Shown one piece after another: positions 41,318-50,276 of a stretch of DNA of 64,000 nucleotides. The position numbers and the translations under genes are program-made. The DNA comes from Paeniglutamicibacter gangotriensis Lz1y. Its GTDB lineage: Bacteria; Actinomycetota; Actinomycetes; Actinomycetales; Micrococcaceae. Below the pieces are notes generated by a model. That model had not been told where the DNA came from, searched no databases, and worked only from the letters and a program-made list of their open reading frames with translations. The first letter of the stretch is position 1. Every line of letters starts with the position of its first letter. Where the stretch lies: NCBI RefSeq assembly GCF_000348945.1, contig NZ_AOCK01000004.1, forward strand, positions 1-64,000, written 5' to 3'.

Positions 41318-42244
41318 TCAGGCGAGCAGTAGTGGGACCACCATCATGGCCGGGACGGCAACGATGGTGGTGAGCAGGACAGTGTCCTTGGCCAGGACGA
41401 TGCCGCGCTCGTACCGCGAGGCGGTGACAAAGATATTTTGGGCCGTGGGTAGCGCCGCCATGATCACCGCGGCAAACACCGCGTCCGACTCCAGACCGAA
41501 CACCCAGAGAGCCAGCACCCAGGCAACAACCGGCTGGAAGACCAGCTTCATGGCCGTGGCCACCAGCGTGTCAGCCCGGCGCCCGCCAGCGACCTCCAAC
41601 GGCTTGGAACCGACCAAAGAGATCCCGAAGGCGATTAACATCGCAGGAATCGAAGCCCCGGCAATGAGCTCGACGGGGTCGGCCAATGGCTGGGGGAGGT
41701 GGAGATCAAACAGGGCGCACACCAATCCCGCAAGAGAGCCGACGATCATCGGGTTCTTCAAGGTCTGCACCAGCATGGAGATCACGGTGGTGCGGTGCCT
41801 CGAGGTGCTGGAATCAAGGATGGCCAGGCACACCGGCGAATACAGGGCCAGCTGCCACAGGATCACCGGGGCGGCATGGGCCATGTCGCCCAAGACGTAC
41901 AACGCTATGGGTAGACCAAGGTTGGCGGAGTTCACCGTGGAGGCACTCATCGCACCAATGGTGGATTCGGTCAGATCGCGCCGCAACCACCAACGAGTGA
42001 TCAAAATGAAGACGACGGCCGTTGCCACGGAGGATGCAGCTGCCACACCCAGGAAGGGCCCCAGCACGGCTGAGGGATCGGAATCCGCCAGCGTGGTGAA
42101 CAACAGTGCGGGGCTCGCCACGAAGAACGTGAGCCGGTTGAGCACATAGCGCGCATGCTCGCCGAGCACGCCGGTCCGCCCGACAAAATAACCCACGGCG
42201 ATGACGGTCCAGATAACGGCAAAACCTGAGAGTACTCCGCTCAT
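41318..42244 (-). CDS. AEC (auxin efflux carrier) family transporter
   Basis: About 308 residues with ten membrane segments. VIAVGYFVGRTGVLGEHARYVLNRLTFFVASPALLF at the start is described only by its ends (about 10-45); STVNSANLGLPIALYVLGD and the C-terminal ALPTAQNIFVTASRY are family motifs. AEC proteins move organic acids such as malate or malonate, or amino acids. The ATG at 42244 follows AGGATACCC. Its last 124 bases are repeated at 39825-39950, bracketing the toxin-antitoxin genes. Confidence 0.92.
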   Translation of the reverse strand: MSGVLSGFAVIWTVIAVGYFVGRTGVLGEHARYVLNRLTFFVASPALLFTTLADSDPSAVLGPFLGVAAASSVATAVVFILITRWWLRRDLTESTIGAMSASTVNSANLGLPIALYVLGDMAHAAPVILWQLALYSPVCLAILDSSTSRHRTTVISMLVQTLKNPMIVGSLAGLVCALFDLHLPQPLADPVELIAGASIPAMLIAFGISLVGSKPLEVAGGRRADTLVATAMKLVFQPVVAWVLALWVFGLESDAVFAAVIMAALPTAQNIFVTASRYERGIVLAKDTVLLTTIVAVPAMMVVPLLLA

Positions 42245-42301
42245 GGGTATCCTAGGTTCTCTTCGAGCGGTGGCAATGACACACCGCATGCTGCGCCAAG
42301 C

Positions 42302-42336
42302 GAATCGGGACCCGGCCAGTGGCCGGGTCCCGATTC
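42302..42336 (-). terminator. Perfect 16-bp stem hairpin after tRNA-Gly
   Basis: GAATCGGGACCCGGCC and its exact complement flank AGT. It lies six bases past the tRNA 3' end and before the AEC gene. There is no clear T tract, but the stem is very strong. Confidence 0.75.
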
Positions 42337-42342
42337 CTAACG

Positions 42343-42413
42343 AGCGGGCGACGGGAATCGAACCCGCGTGTCCAGCTTGGGAAGCTGGCGCTCTACCATT
42401 GAGCTACGCCCGC
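42343..42413 (-). tRNA. tRNA-Gly (anticodon CCC)
   Basis: A 71-base cloverleaf. The acceptor stem is GCGGGCG/CGCCCGC with discriminator T; the D-arm is GCTC...GAGC; the anticodon stem CCAGC/GCTGG encloses TTCCCAA, giving anticodon CCC; the T-arm is GCGGG-TTCGATT-CCCGT. The CCA end is not encoded. It reads GGG codons. Confidence 0.95.
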
Positions 42414-42501
42414 AAAGCTCCGAGAAGCCTAATGGCGTCCCGGGCAGAAAACAGCATATCCCAAAGTGGGGCCCCACAACCTAATCGGCGAAGTCGGCGC
42501 G

Positions 42502-43689
42502 TCAAAAAGCAGTATCCGGGGACGGCTGGGCCTTGGGCAAAAACGGCCGCGTCAACGGCTCGGCCAGGCGTGCGGCGATCGGCCCCAGCACCGCGAGCAG
42601 CAGCACATAGGCGGTGCAGAGCGCCGCCAATTCGCCGGTGATCGCCCCCGAGGCCACGGCCAGACCGGCAATGACAATCGAGAATTCGCCGCGAGCGATC
42701 AACGCCAACCCGGCACGGACCCGGCCCGGGACCCCGATGCCCGCACGTTTAGCGGCCCACGCGCCGGTGCCGATCTTCGTCAACGAGGTGACGATGGCCA
42801 ACAAGATGGCCATTGGCAGCACCGCGGGAATGATCGTCGGATCGGTGTTCAGCCCAAAGACCACAAAGAACATCGCGGCAAAAAGGTCCCGCAGGGGCTC
42901 CAGGACCTTCGTCGCCGAATGCGCCGTCGACCCGGAAATCGCGATGCCAAGCAGGAAAGCGCCCACCGCCGCCGAGACCTGCAACGCCGAGGCCAGCCCC
43001 GCCACCAGCAGTGCCGCCCCGATGAGTTTGAGCAGGAAATTCTCCCGGTCCGAGGAATGGATCAGCCGGGAGATCTGCGGGCCGTAGCGTAAGGCGGCCA
43101 GCAGCACCAGGGTGATGGTGGCCAGAGCGATCGCCACCGCCCGCAACCCGCCCAAGAAACTGAGCCCGGCCAGGGTGGCGGTGAGCACCGGCAGGTACAC
43201 GGCCATGGCCAGGTCCTCGAGCACCAGGATGGAGAGCACTACCGGGGTCTCCCGGTTGCCCAGCCGGCCCAGATCCGAGAGCACCTTGGCGATGATGCCG
43301 GAGGACGACACATAGGTGACTCCGCCTAAGACCAGGGCCCCGGGAAATCCCCACCCCATGATCACCGCCAGTGCGGCTCCGGGGGTGAAATTCAGGACCA
43401 GGTCCACGACTCCGGCCAACCAAGAACTCTTCAGCCCGGTGACCAGCTCGCGTGCGGTGTATTCAAGACCCAGCATCAACAGCAGCAGGATCACACCGAT
43501 CTCGCTGGCGATTTCGCCAAATTCGCTGATGCCGGCCAGATTGATGACGCCGCCGCTGCCAAAGAGCAAGCCGCCGAGTAGATACAGGGGGACCGGAGAC
43601 ATGCCGATCCTGGCCGCCAGGCGGCCGAGCAATCCAAGGCCCAGAAAAACCGCGCCGAGCTCGACGAGGATCAGCGCGGTGCCATCCAT
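42502..43689 (-). CDS. CPA2-type cation:proton antiporter (KhtU-like)
   Basis: A 395-residue membrane antiporter with about 12 segments. LGRLAARIGMSPVPLYLLGGLLFG at the start, LVLEDLAMAVYLP (about 160-172, the ion-binding acidic pair) and LIARGEFSIVIAGLA (about 325-339) mark the KefB/CPA2 family. It exchanges K+ (or Na+) for H+. The small regulatory protein encoded 11 bp upstream completes a two-component KhtTU-type system. No TrkA-N domain is fused. Confidence 0.92.
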   Translation of the reverse strand: MDGTALILVELGAVFLGLGLLGRLAARIGMSPVPLYLLGGLLFGSGGVINLAGISEFGEIASEIGVILLLLMLGLEYTARELVTGLKSSWLAGVVDLVLNFTPGAALAVIMGWGFPGALVLGGVTYVSSSGIIAKVLSDLGRLGNRETPVVLSILVLEDLAMAVYLPVLTATLAGLSFLGGLRAVAIALATITLVLLAALRYGPQISRLIHSSDRENFLLKLIGAALLVAGLASALQVSAAVGAFLLGIAISGSTAHSATKVLEPLRDLFAAMFFVVFGLNTDPTIIPAVLPMAILLAIVTSLTKIGTGAWAAKRAGIGVPGRVRAGLALIARGEFSIVIAGLAVASGAITGELAALCTAYVLLLAVLGPIAARLAEPLTRPFLPKAQPSPDTAF

Positions 43690-43700
43690 GTCCGCTGCCC

Positions 43701-44183
43701 CTAGCCGTCGTTGATCAGGTGCGCTGCGTTTTCAAGCCCTGCAGAGGTTCCGACGATGACCAGTACGTCCCCGGCGTTGAGTTCGAACCCCGGGGCGGGG
43801 GAGGGGAAGACCCTGCCACTGCGGGAAATGGCGACGACCGAGACACCGGTGCGGGTGCGCAGGTGAGTGTCGCCCAAGGTCTGGCCGACGTAAGGGCTTT
43901 CATGGCTCAGCACGAATTGCTGGGTGTTGACCCCGGGCAGGTCGCGGTGCTGGTCCGACAGCTGGGTGACCAGCTGCGGGGCACCGAGCATGGCACCGAG
44001 GGAACCCGCCTCCTCGGTGCTCAACGGAATAGCCGCGGCACAGGCATCGGGGTCCTCACGCTGGGAAATGATCAGCTGCATCGTTCCGTCACGAAGGATC
44101 ACCACACCCACCCGGCGGCCGGACGCGAGGGTGATCTCGCGGCGGACCCCGAGCCCGGGCAGCGAGGTATCTTCGAAGTTCAT
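43701..44183 (-). CDS. RCK_C (TrkA-C) regulatory subunit of the antiporter (KhtT-like)
   Basis: A 160-residue cytoplasmic protein. The N-terminal half (about 1-80) is the KhtT-type extension, and the C-terminal RCK_C domain (about 85-158) shows SHESPYVGQTLGDTHLRTRTG and ELNAGDVLVIVGTSAGLEN. In Bacillus KhtT, this domain senses cyclic nucleotide and cation and gates the antiporter; that role is transferred here by analogy. It is the first gene of the pair. Confidence 0.9.
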   Translation of the reverse strand: MNFEDTSLPGLGVRREITLASGRRVGVVILRDGTMQLIISQREDPDACAAAIPLSTEEAGSLGAMLGAPQLVTQLSDQHRDLPGVNTQQFVLSHESPYVGQTLGDTHLRTRTGVSVVAISRSGRVFPSPAPGFELNAGDVLVIVGTSAGLENAAHLINDG

Positions 44184-44258
44184 GTTCCCACTCTAAACCG
44201 CGCGGGAGTCAAAGGAACGTGATCTGGGCCACCGGGTGGTCCCCGGCGGTGTGAGGGT

Positions 44259-44750
44259 CTACTCCGTGGGTTTTTTCAGGGAACCGTCGAGGTTGAATTC
44301 ATCGCGGATCCGCTGGACGCCTGCCGCATCGATCTCCAGGCACAGCTCGTGGCCCGGGTTGATGACCAGACCGGTGTCAACCAGGGAACGGACCACTGTC
44401 CCGCCCAGAACCTGCACACCATAGGGGGCCACATCGATGTAGGCGCCGGGAATCCGGGCCACGTGGGTGAACAAGGCGATCACCGGTTCTCCGGCGGCAT
44501 TCTGCAACAACATCGGCTGGGCGTTGGTGGTTTCCCCGGAGACCTCCTCGCGGCTGAGGAAGTACACCTCGGAGTTCATCAGGGAGCCGATGACCTGGCC
44601 GTTGAGCGCAGGGTCGTTCTGCGCGGCGCGGATCATCATCTCGAAATGGGTGGCGGGTTCGTTGCTGGTGGTGATGGGCTCGGGGCCCGCCCCGGTCTGG
44701 CTCTTGTCGGCGCTCTGGCTGGTCTTTGCTGCTTCGTTGTCTTCGCTCAT
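44259..44750 (-). CDS. SseB-like domain protein
   Basis: About 163 residues. A low-complexity polar N-terminus (about 1-35) precedes an SseB N-terminal domain: [32 protein letters not shown] at its start, then [21 protein letters not shown] and [21 protein letters not shown]. Function in Actinobacteria is unknown. The ATG at 44750 is chosen over one four codons upstream. It is divergent from the fumarase gene. Confidence 0.85.
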   Translation of the reverse strand: MSEDNEAAKTSQSADKSQTGAGPEPITTSNEPATHFEMMIRAAQNDPALNGQVIGSLMNSEVYFLSREEVSGETTNAQPMLLQNAAGEPVIALFTHVARIPGAYIDVAPYGVQVLGGTVVRSLVDTGLVINPGHELCLEIDAAGVQRIRDEFNLDGSLKKPTE

Positions 44751-44860
44751 GCACCCAAGCATGTCTATATTGCGGTAGCTGGCGCAACCCGATGTCCGGT
44801 TGGAGGACCAGGCGTCCTAAACTAGGGGGATACCTTTTGAATCTTTTGCGAGGAAGCCTC

Positions 44861-46567
44861 ATGCCCGAATTCCAGTACGAAGACTTGCTGCCCATTGGGG
44901 CGGACGAGACCAGCTACCGCCAGATTTCCACCGAGGGTGTTCGCACGCTCGAAGGTCCCGGCGGCAGAACCTTCCTCGAAGTGGACCCCGAGGCCCTCGA
45001 ATTGCTGGCCACCACGGCGCTTCACGACATCTCCCACTACCTGCGCCCGGCGCACTTGCAGCAGCTGCGCAATATCCTCGACGATGAGGAAGCCAGCCCG
45101 AACGATAAGTTCGTGGCCCTTGACCTGCTCAAGAACGCCAACATCGCCGCCGGTGGCATCCTGCCCATGTGCCAGGACACCGGAACCGCGATCGTCATGG
45201 GCAAGCGCGGTCAGCACGTGCTGACCGCCGGCACGGACGAGAAGGCCCTGTCCAAGGGCATCTACGACGCCTACACCACGCTGAACCTGCGTTATTCGCA
45301 GCTGGCCCCGTTGACCACGTGGGAAGAAAAATCCACGGGCAATAACCTGCCGGCCCAGATCGAGCTCTACGCCGACACCGAAGAAGGGCACGAGAGCCAG
45401 TACAAGTTCCTGTTCATGGCCAAGGGCGGCGGATCGGCCAACAAGTCGTTCCTATACCAGGAAACCAAGGCCATCCTGAACGAGAACTCGATGCTGCGCT
45501 TCCTCGATGAGAAGCTGCGCTCCCTGGGCACCGCGGCGTGCCCGCCGTACCACCTCTCCATCGTCATCGGCGGAACCAGCGCCGAATTCGCGCTGAAGAC
45601 CGCCAAATACGGTTCGGCCAAATACCTGGATAACCTGCCCACCACCGGCGCCATGACCGGCCGCGGCTTCCGCGACATCGACCTGGAGGAAAAGGTCCTT
45701 GAGCTGACCCGCAACTTCGGCATCGGCGCCCAGTTCGGCGGCAAATACTTCTGCCACGACGTGCGCGTAGTGCGCCTGCCACGCCACGGCGCCTCGTTGC
45801 CGGTGGCCATCGCCGTCTCCTGTTCGGCCGACCGGCAGATGCTGGCCAAGATCACCGCCGAGGGCGTGTTTGTGGAGCAGCTGGAAACCGATCCGGCACG
45901 CTTCATGCCCGACGAGTCGCACCCGGCGATCGCCGCCCACGATGGCGACACCGACGGGGTCACCGGCACCGGCGGCTCCTCGGTGGTCAAGATTGATCTG
46001 AACCAGCCGATGGAGCAGATCCTGGCCGAACTGGACAAGCACCCGGTCAAGACCCGCCTGTCACTGTCCGGCCCGCTGGTGGTGGCCCGCGACATCGCGC
46101 ACTCCAAGATCAAGGAACGACTGGACGCCGGCGAGCAGATGCCGCAGTACCTCAAGGACCACCCGGTGTACTATGCGGGCCCGGCCAAGACTCCCGAAGG
46201 CATGGCCTCGGGGTCCTTCGGCCCGACCACCGCCGGACGCATGGATTCCTATGTGGACCAGTTCCAGGCGGCCGGTGGCTCCATGGTGATGCTGGCCAAG
46301 GGCAACCGCTCCAAGGCCGTCACCGACGCCTGCAACAGCCACGGAGGGTTCTACCTGGGCTCCATCGGTGGCCCGGCAGCACGTTTGGCCCTGGACTGCA
46401 TCAAGAAGGTCGAGGTCCTCGAATACGAAGAGCTGGGCATGGAAGCGATCTGGAAGATCGAGGTCGAAGACTTCCCGGCGTTCATCGTGGTGGACAACAA
46501 GGGCAACGACTTCTTCGCCGAGACCTCCAAGCCGACCTTCACCGGGATCCCGGTGCGCGCCAAGTAG
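44861..46567 (+). CDS. Class I (iron-sulfur) fumarate hydratase
   Basis: A 568-residue single-chain class I fumarase, converting fumarate and water to malate in the citric acid cycle. The alpha part includes [12 protein letters not shown] with the cluster Cys C104; further Cys lie in HDVRVVR-adjacent FCHD and in SCSADRQML. The beta part (about 380-568) has [14 protein letters not shown] and [18 protein letters not shown] stands four bases before the ATG. The family needs a 4Fe-4S cluster and is oxygen-sensitive. Malate dehydrogenase lies 4 kb away. Confidence 0.95.
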   Translation: MPEFQYEDLLPIGADETSYRQISTEGVRTLEGPGGRTFLEVDPEALELLATTALHDISHYLRPAHLQQLRNILDDEEASPNDKFVALDLLKNANIAAGGILPMCQDTGTAIVMGKRGQHVLTAGTDEKALSKGIYDAYTTLNLRYSQLAPLTTWEEKSTGNNLPAQIELYADTEEGHESQYKFLFMAKGGGSANKSFLYQETKAILNENSMLRFLDEKLRSLGTAACPPYHLSIVIGGTSAEFALKTAKYGSAKYLDNLPTTGAMTGRGFRDIDLEEKVLELTRNFGIGAQFGGKYFCHDVRVVRLPRHGASLPVAIAVSCSADRQMLAKITAEGVFVEQLETDPARFMPDESHPAIAAHDGDTDGVTGTGGSSVVKIDLNQPMEQILAELDKHPVKTRLSLSGPLVVARDIAHSKIKERLDAGEQMPQYLKDHPVYYAGPAKTPEGMASGSFGPTTAGRMDSYVDQFQAAGGSMVMLAKGNRSKAVTDACNSHGGFYLGSIGGPAARLALDCIKKVEVLEYEELGMEAIWKIEVEDFPAFIVVDNKGNDFFAETSKPTFTGIPVRAK

Positions 46568-46601
46568 CGTTGTTCGGGTGATCCCCTCAACGGGATCGAT
46601 T

Positions 46602-46649
46602 CGCACCGAGGGGTGCAGATGGCTGAGGCCATCTGCACCCCTCGGTGCG
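46602..46649. terminator. Perfect 22-bp stem bidirectional terminator
   Basis: 46602-46623 and 46628-46649 are exact inverted copies around TGAG. It lies between the convergent fumarase and mntH genes and can serve both. Confidence 0.9.
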
Positions 46650-46671
46650 TTAACGCCCATCGGCCGGCGGC

Positions 46672-47952
46672 TCAGCCTCCCTGGAGGGTGAGCACGATCA
46701 GCACGACGTTCAGGGCAATGAGCAGGACCGAGACCAGGATCCCTGCCCCGGTAGTGAACCAGCGGTTGGCGTGGATGCCCATGACCGATTTGCGGGCCGT
46801 GAGGTTCACCAACGGAATCAGCGCGAAGGGGATGCCGAAGGACAATGCCACCTGGGAGATGATCAGCGCGAAGGTCGGGTCAACGCCCGAGCCCAGCAGC
46901 ACCATGGCTGGTGCGAGGGTGAGCAGGCGCCGGACCAGCAGCGAAATACGTCGGTGAAGCAGCCCCGCCATGATCTCCGCACCGGCGTAGGCGCCCACCG
47001 CGGTGGATGCGAGCCCGGAGGCCAGCAATCCCACGGCAAAGAGCGTGGCGATCACCGGGCCCAGTGCGGACTCGAGCGCGGCGTGCGCCCCTTCCAAAGA
47101 TTCGGTGCCCTCGACCCCGGCCAAGTTGACCGCGGCCAGCAACAGCATGGCGACGTTCACCGACCCGGCGATGATCATGGCCAGGGAAACATCCCAGCGG
47201 GTGGCCTTGAGCAATCGGGGGATGGATTGGCGGTGCGGGGTCGAACCGAAGCGATCCCGGGCCAGCGAAGAGTGGGCATAAATGGCGTGCGGCATGATCG
47301 TGGCCCCCAGGATGGAGACTGCCAGCAGCACCGAGTTGGTGTCCGCGAAGCGAGGCACCAGACCGCCTGCCAGACCTGCGGCCTCGGGAGGTGCGATGAC
47401 GACACCGGCACAGAAGCCGACGGCAATGACCAACAGCAGGCCGATCACGATTCGTTCAAACACCCAGGGCCCGCGGCGAGACTGGATGAGCAGTAGTCCC
47501 ATGGAGATGATGCCGGTGATCAATCCACCGGCCAATAGCGGCAAATCGAACAGCAGGTAGAGTGCCACTGCGCCGCCAATGACTTCGGCAACGTCGGTGG
47601 CCATGGCCACCGCCTCTGCCTGGATCCAGTAGGCGATCCGCCCCGCCTTGCTGCCGAAACGGTCGCGCAGTATCTCTGGAAGCGATTTGCCGGTTACCAC
47701 TCCGAGTTTGGCCGAGAGATACTGCACCAGCCAGGCCATGATGTTGCCGCTGACAACGACCCACACCAGCAGGTAGCCGTATTGCGCGCCCGCGCTCATA
47801 TTGGCGGCGACGTTGCCCGGATCCAGATAGGCGACCCCGGCCACCAGTGCCGGGCCGAGCAGCCACAGCAGGCGGCGGGCGGGAGGCGGGTTGATGCCAG
47901 AGGTCGTAGTGGTCCCGACGGCAACACCGGCGTCGGACGAATTTTTAGCCAT
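46672..47952 (-). CDS. mntH: Nramp family manganese/divalent metal transporter
   Basis: A 426-residue, 11-segment Nramp transporter, importing Mn2+ (and Fe2+) with protons. The metal-site motifs are DPGN (about 44-47) in segment 1 and MPHAIYAHS (about 225-233) in segment 6. Control is visible: two near-palindromic DtxR/MntR-type boxes lie at its start, one over the first codons, so manganese-dependent repression is likely. It converges with fumarase. Confidence 0.96.
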   Translation of the reverse strand: MAKNSSDAGVAVGTTTTSGINPPPARRLLWLLGPALVAGVAYLDPGNVAANMSAGAQYGYLLVWVVVSGNIMAWLVQYLSAKLGVVTGKSLPEILRDRFGSKAGRIAYWIQAEAVAMATDVAEVIGGAVALYLLFDLPLLAGGLITGIISMGLLLIQSRRGPWVFERIVIGLLLVIAVGFCAGVVIAPPEAAGLAGGLVPRFADTNSVLLAVSILGATIMPHAIYAHSSLARDRFGSTPHRQSIPRLLKATRWDVSLAMIIAGSVNVAMLLLAAVNLAGVEGTESLEGAHAALESALGPVIATLFAVGLLASGLASTAVGAYAGAEIMAGLLHRRISLLVRRLLTLAPAMVLLGSGVDPTFALIISQVALSFGIPFALIPLVNLTARKSVMGIHANRWFTTGAGILVSVLLIALNVVLIVLTLQGG

Positions 47953-47960
47953 GCCTAAAC
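47941..47960 (-). promoter_or_regulatory. MntR/DtxR-type box overlapping the mntH start codon
   Basis: TTTTAGCCATGCCTAAAC has the same TTTAG-x-CATG-x-CTAAA core as the box upstream. It covers the ATG and first codons of mntH. Confidence 0.65.
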
Positions 47961-47968
47961 CCTATCTT

Positions 47969-47988
47969 GTTTTAGGCATGTCTAAAAC
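47969..47988 (-). promoter_or_regulatory. MntR/DtxR-type box upstream of mntH
   Basis: GTTTTAGGCATGTCTAAAAC is a 20-bp near-perfect palindrome (two mismatching positions). It is centred 28 bp from the second box. Confidence 0.75.
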
Positions 47989-48087
47989 AGTTTGTGACGT
48001 GTGGGGAACCCAATATCTCGGCCCTCGAGAACCCTGAGTACCCCGAGGCAACGCTCCGGGAGCCTGCCCCGAGCAGCGGGGTGCTGC

Positions 48088-48921
48088 CTATCGTGCGAAG
48101 TCGTAGCCGATCGACCAGTCGCGGTAGGGCGGCAGGAAGCGCAGCACCAACAGTGACTCGCGTTGCTTCTTGATTTCAGCTTCCGTGAGCGGTTTGACCT
48201 TTGAGGTCTTGACCAGGGCCGCGTGGAAGACCTCGAAGGTCCCCGCCTTCGCGGCGGTCATGGCCTTGGCCTGATCCACGCCGATGTAGCGAAGATGCCA
48301 GGGCTCGTATTTGTAGCCTGTGACTTCTTCGCCGTCGGCGGGGTAGCGGATGATGAAACCGAAGTCGGCCGCATGAGCCGCCAGCCACTTGCCTCCCGCA
48401 GTTTCCCCGAAGCAGGCCTTGAGGTCGCAGGAACCACTGGACAGGCCAATGTCCGCTGCCAATCCGATCTGGTGTTCGCTGGTTCCGGCAGGAGCCGAGA
48501 GGCGCATGGCGTAATCGGTGCCGTAACGAGCCTTGTAGCCTTTGAAGAGGGAGAGCTGGCGGGAGTAGGAACGGTAGGCGCTGAGCACCTTCAGGGAATG
48601 TGATTGTGTGCCAGCGGTTTTCAGCAACGATTCCAGTGCCGTTGCTGCGTCCGCACGCAACTGGTGCCCGCTGCCGGCGACAACGCGCAGATCCTTGGGC
48701 TTGTAATCGGCCGGATCCAGCGGATGGTCCCGGCTGACCAAGGCGAGGTAGGAAGACTGGTCTTTGGTCAGCTCCTTGGTGGTGGGACCCTTCGGCTGCT
48801 TTTCGGCACGCACAGTTGCCGCTGCGGGTTCCGCCGCGACGGCCTGGGCGGCATACGGAGTGCCCAGCACCAGGCTGACGCCTAGGAGCAGTGCAGGAAT
48901 GCCGGCACGAAACAAAGACAC
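48088..48921 (-). CDS. Exported M15 family D-alanyl-D-alanine carboxypeptidase
   Basis: A 277-residue VanY-type peptidase. A signal peptide (about 1-27, ending AQAVA) exports it. Zinc-site and catalytic motifs are SEHQIGLAADIG (about 168-179; S-x-H-x-x-G-x-A-x-D) and YEPWHLRYIG (about 225-234). SAYRSYSRQLSLF is the usual preceding helix. It trims the terminal D-Ala of peptidoglycan peptides. Start is GTG at 48921 after AAGGGA. It stands alone. Confidence 0.93.
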   Translation of the reverse strand: MSLFRAGIPALLLGVSLVLGTPYAAQAVAAEPAAATVRAEKQPKGPTTKELTKDQSSYLALVSRDHPLDPADYKPKDLRVVAGSGHQLRADAATALESLLKTAGTQSHSLKVLSAYRSYSRQLSLFKGYKARYGTDYAMRLSAPAGTSEHQIGLAADIGLSSGSCDLKACFGETAGGKWLAAHAADFGFIIRYPADGEEVTGYKYEPWHLRYIGVDQAKAMTAAKAGTFEVFHAALVKTSKVKPLTEAEIKKQRESLLVLRFLPPYRDWSIGYDFAR

Positions 48922-49098
48922 GATGTCCCTTCGGTGATGAAGCTGGATGAAGCCCTCTCAGGATAACCGCTCTGATGCCGATCGCTCCTCCTGGGTGCCC
49001 GGTATTGCCGCCACCTGCAGCAACCGGCGGGTCCGCCGCGCAGCATTGGTTGGTCACCAATGCCCGAACCACGGGCCCCATAAGATATTTTGGATACT

Positions 49099-49680
49099 GT
49101 GCTGATTTCTGATGGTGATATTCGACGCGAGCTGGCCTCCGAACGTATTAAGCTCGATCCCTACGACCCGGAAATGATCCAACCGGCTTCCGTGGATGTG
49201 AGGCTTGACCGGTTCTTCCGACTCTTCGACAACCACAAGTACGCCCACATCGACCCGGCCGCGGACCAGCCGGAGCTGACCCGCCTGGTGGAGGTCGATC
49301 CTGCCGAGCCTTTCATCCTGCACCCGGGAGAATTTGTACTGGGCTCTACCTATGAGACCGTCACCCTGCCCACCGACATCGCCGCCCGTTTAGAAGGCAA
49401 GAGCTCCTTGGGTCGCCTGGGGCTGCTGACGCACTCCACGGCCGGGTTCATCGACCCAGGTTTTTCCGGGCACGTGACCCTGGAGCTTTCCAACATGGCC
49501 ACCTTGCCGATCAAGCTGTGGCCCGGCTCCAAGATCGGGCAGCTGTGCTTCTTCAAGCTTTCCTCCCCGTCCGAGCACCCCTACGGCTCCGGACCCTACG
49601 GCAACCGATACCAGGGCCAGCGCGGCCCCACGGCATCGCGCAGCCACCTGAACTTCCACCGCACCACCTTGGAAAATTAG
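49099..49680 (+). CDS. dcd: dCTP deaminase
   Basis: A 193-residue deaminase making dUTP (or dUMP) from dCTP for thymidylate synthesis. [14 protein letters not shown] at the start, [16 protein letters not shown], the catalytic [25 protein letters not shown] (split here over about 109-133; E in ARLEGKSS) and the C-terminal [18 protein letters not shown] are family landmarks. I start at GTG 49099, as in homologues beginning MLIS; a TTG at 49090 is in frame. TAAGAT at 49081-49086 could be a -10 box, which would make the transcript leaderless. Confidence 0.95.
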   Translation: MLISDGDIRRELASERIKLDPYDPEMIQPASVDVRLDRFFRLFDNHKYAHIDPAADQPELTRLVEVDPAEPFILHPGEFVLGSTYETVTLPTDIAARLEGKSSLGRLGLLTHSTAGFIDPGFSGHVTLELSNMATLPIKLWPGSKIGQLCFFKLSSPSEHPYGSGPYGNRYQGQRGPTASRSHLNFHRTTLEN

Positions 49681-49757
49681 GCGCGAAAAGTCGTACCTCG
49701 GAGCCCGGGACACCGGGCCCCGACCCATATCCACACGCTCCCGGTTCCTGGGAACGC

Positions 49758-50276
49758 TCAGTCGAGCGGCAGCTTCAGGCCCTCGTGGCTGGCAGTGAAA
49801 CCGAACTGCGCGTAGAAGCGGTGTGCCTCGGTACGAGACTTGTCGGTAGTCAGCTGCACCAATGAGCAGCCCCGGGTGCGCGCTTGGCCGATGGCCCACC
49901 AGATGAACTCCCGCCCGAGCCCGCGCCCGCGGTAGTCCGCTCGGGTACGCACGGCCTCGATCTGGGCGCGCCACGAACCACCGCGCGACAGCCCGGGAAT
50001 GAAGGACAGCTGGGCCATGGCAACGACTTCCCCGGCATGTTCGCACACCAATAATTGGTGCGCCGGGTCCTTGTCGATGGACTCGAAGGCGGCCAAATAG
50101 GACCCCATGCCCGCCGGGGTGGGCATCTCGCGCAGGGCGCCGAGCCTGTCGTTCGCCAGCAGGGCCACCATCGCCGGAAGATCCGTAGACAGTGCATGGC
50201 GCACCACCACCGCACTGCCATCGAGCATCATCAGGACAGAAGGCTCCGGCGTTCGGCTCTCGGGTTCGGTGCTCAC
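49758..50276 (-). CDS. GNAT family N-acetyltransferase
   Basis: A 172-residue [25 protein letters not shown] is the first motif, the acetyl-CoA loop is [20 protein letters not shown] (about 112-131), and [15 protein letters not shown] (about 147-161) closes the fold. The start GTG overlaps the malate dehydrogenase stop by four bases, so both are on one transcript. Substrate unknown; related proteins act on small molecules. Confidence 0.9.
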   Translation of the reverse strand: MSTEPESRTPEPSVLMMLDGSAVVVRHALSTDLPAMVALLANDRLGALREMPTPAGMGSYLAAFESIDKDPAHQLLVCEHAGEVVAMAQLSFIPGLSRGGSWRAQIEAVRTRADYRGRGLGREFIWWAIGQARTRGCSLVQLTTDKSRTEAHRFYAQFGFTASHEGLKLPLD

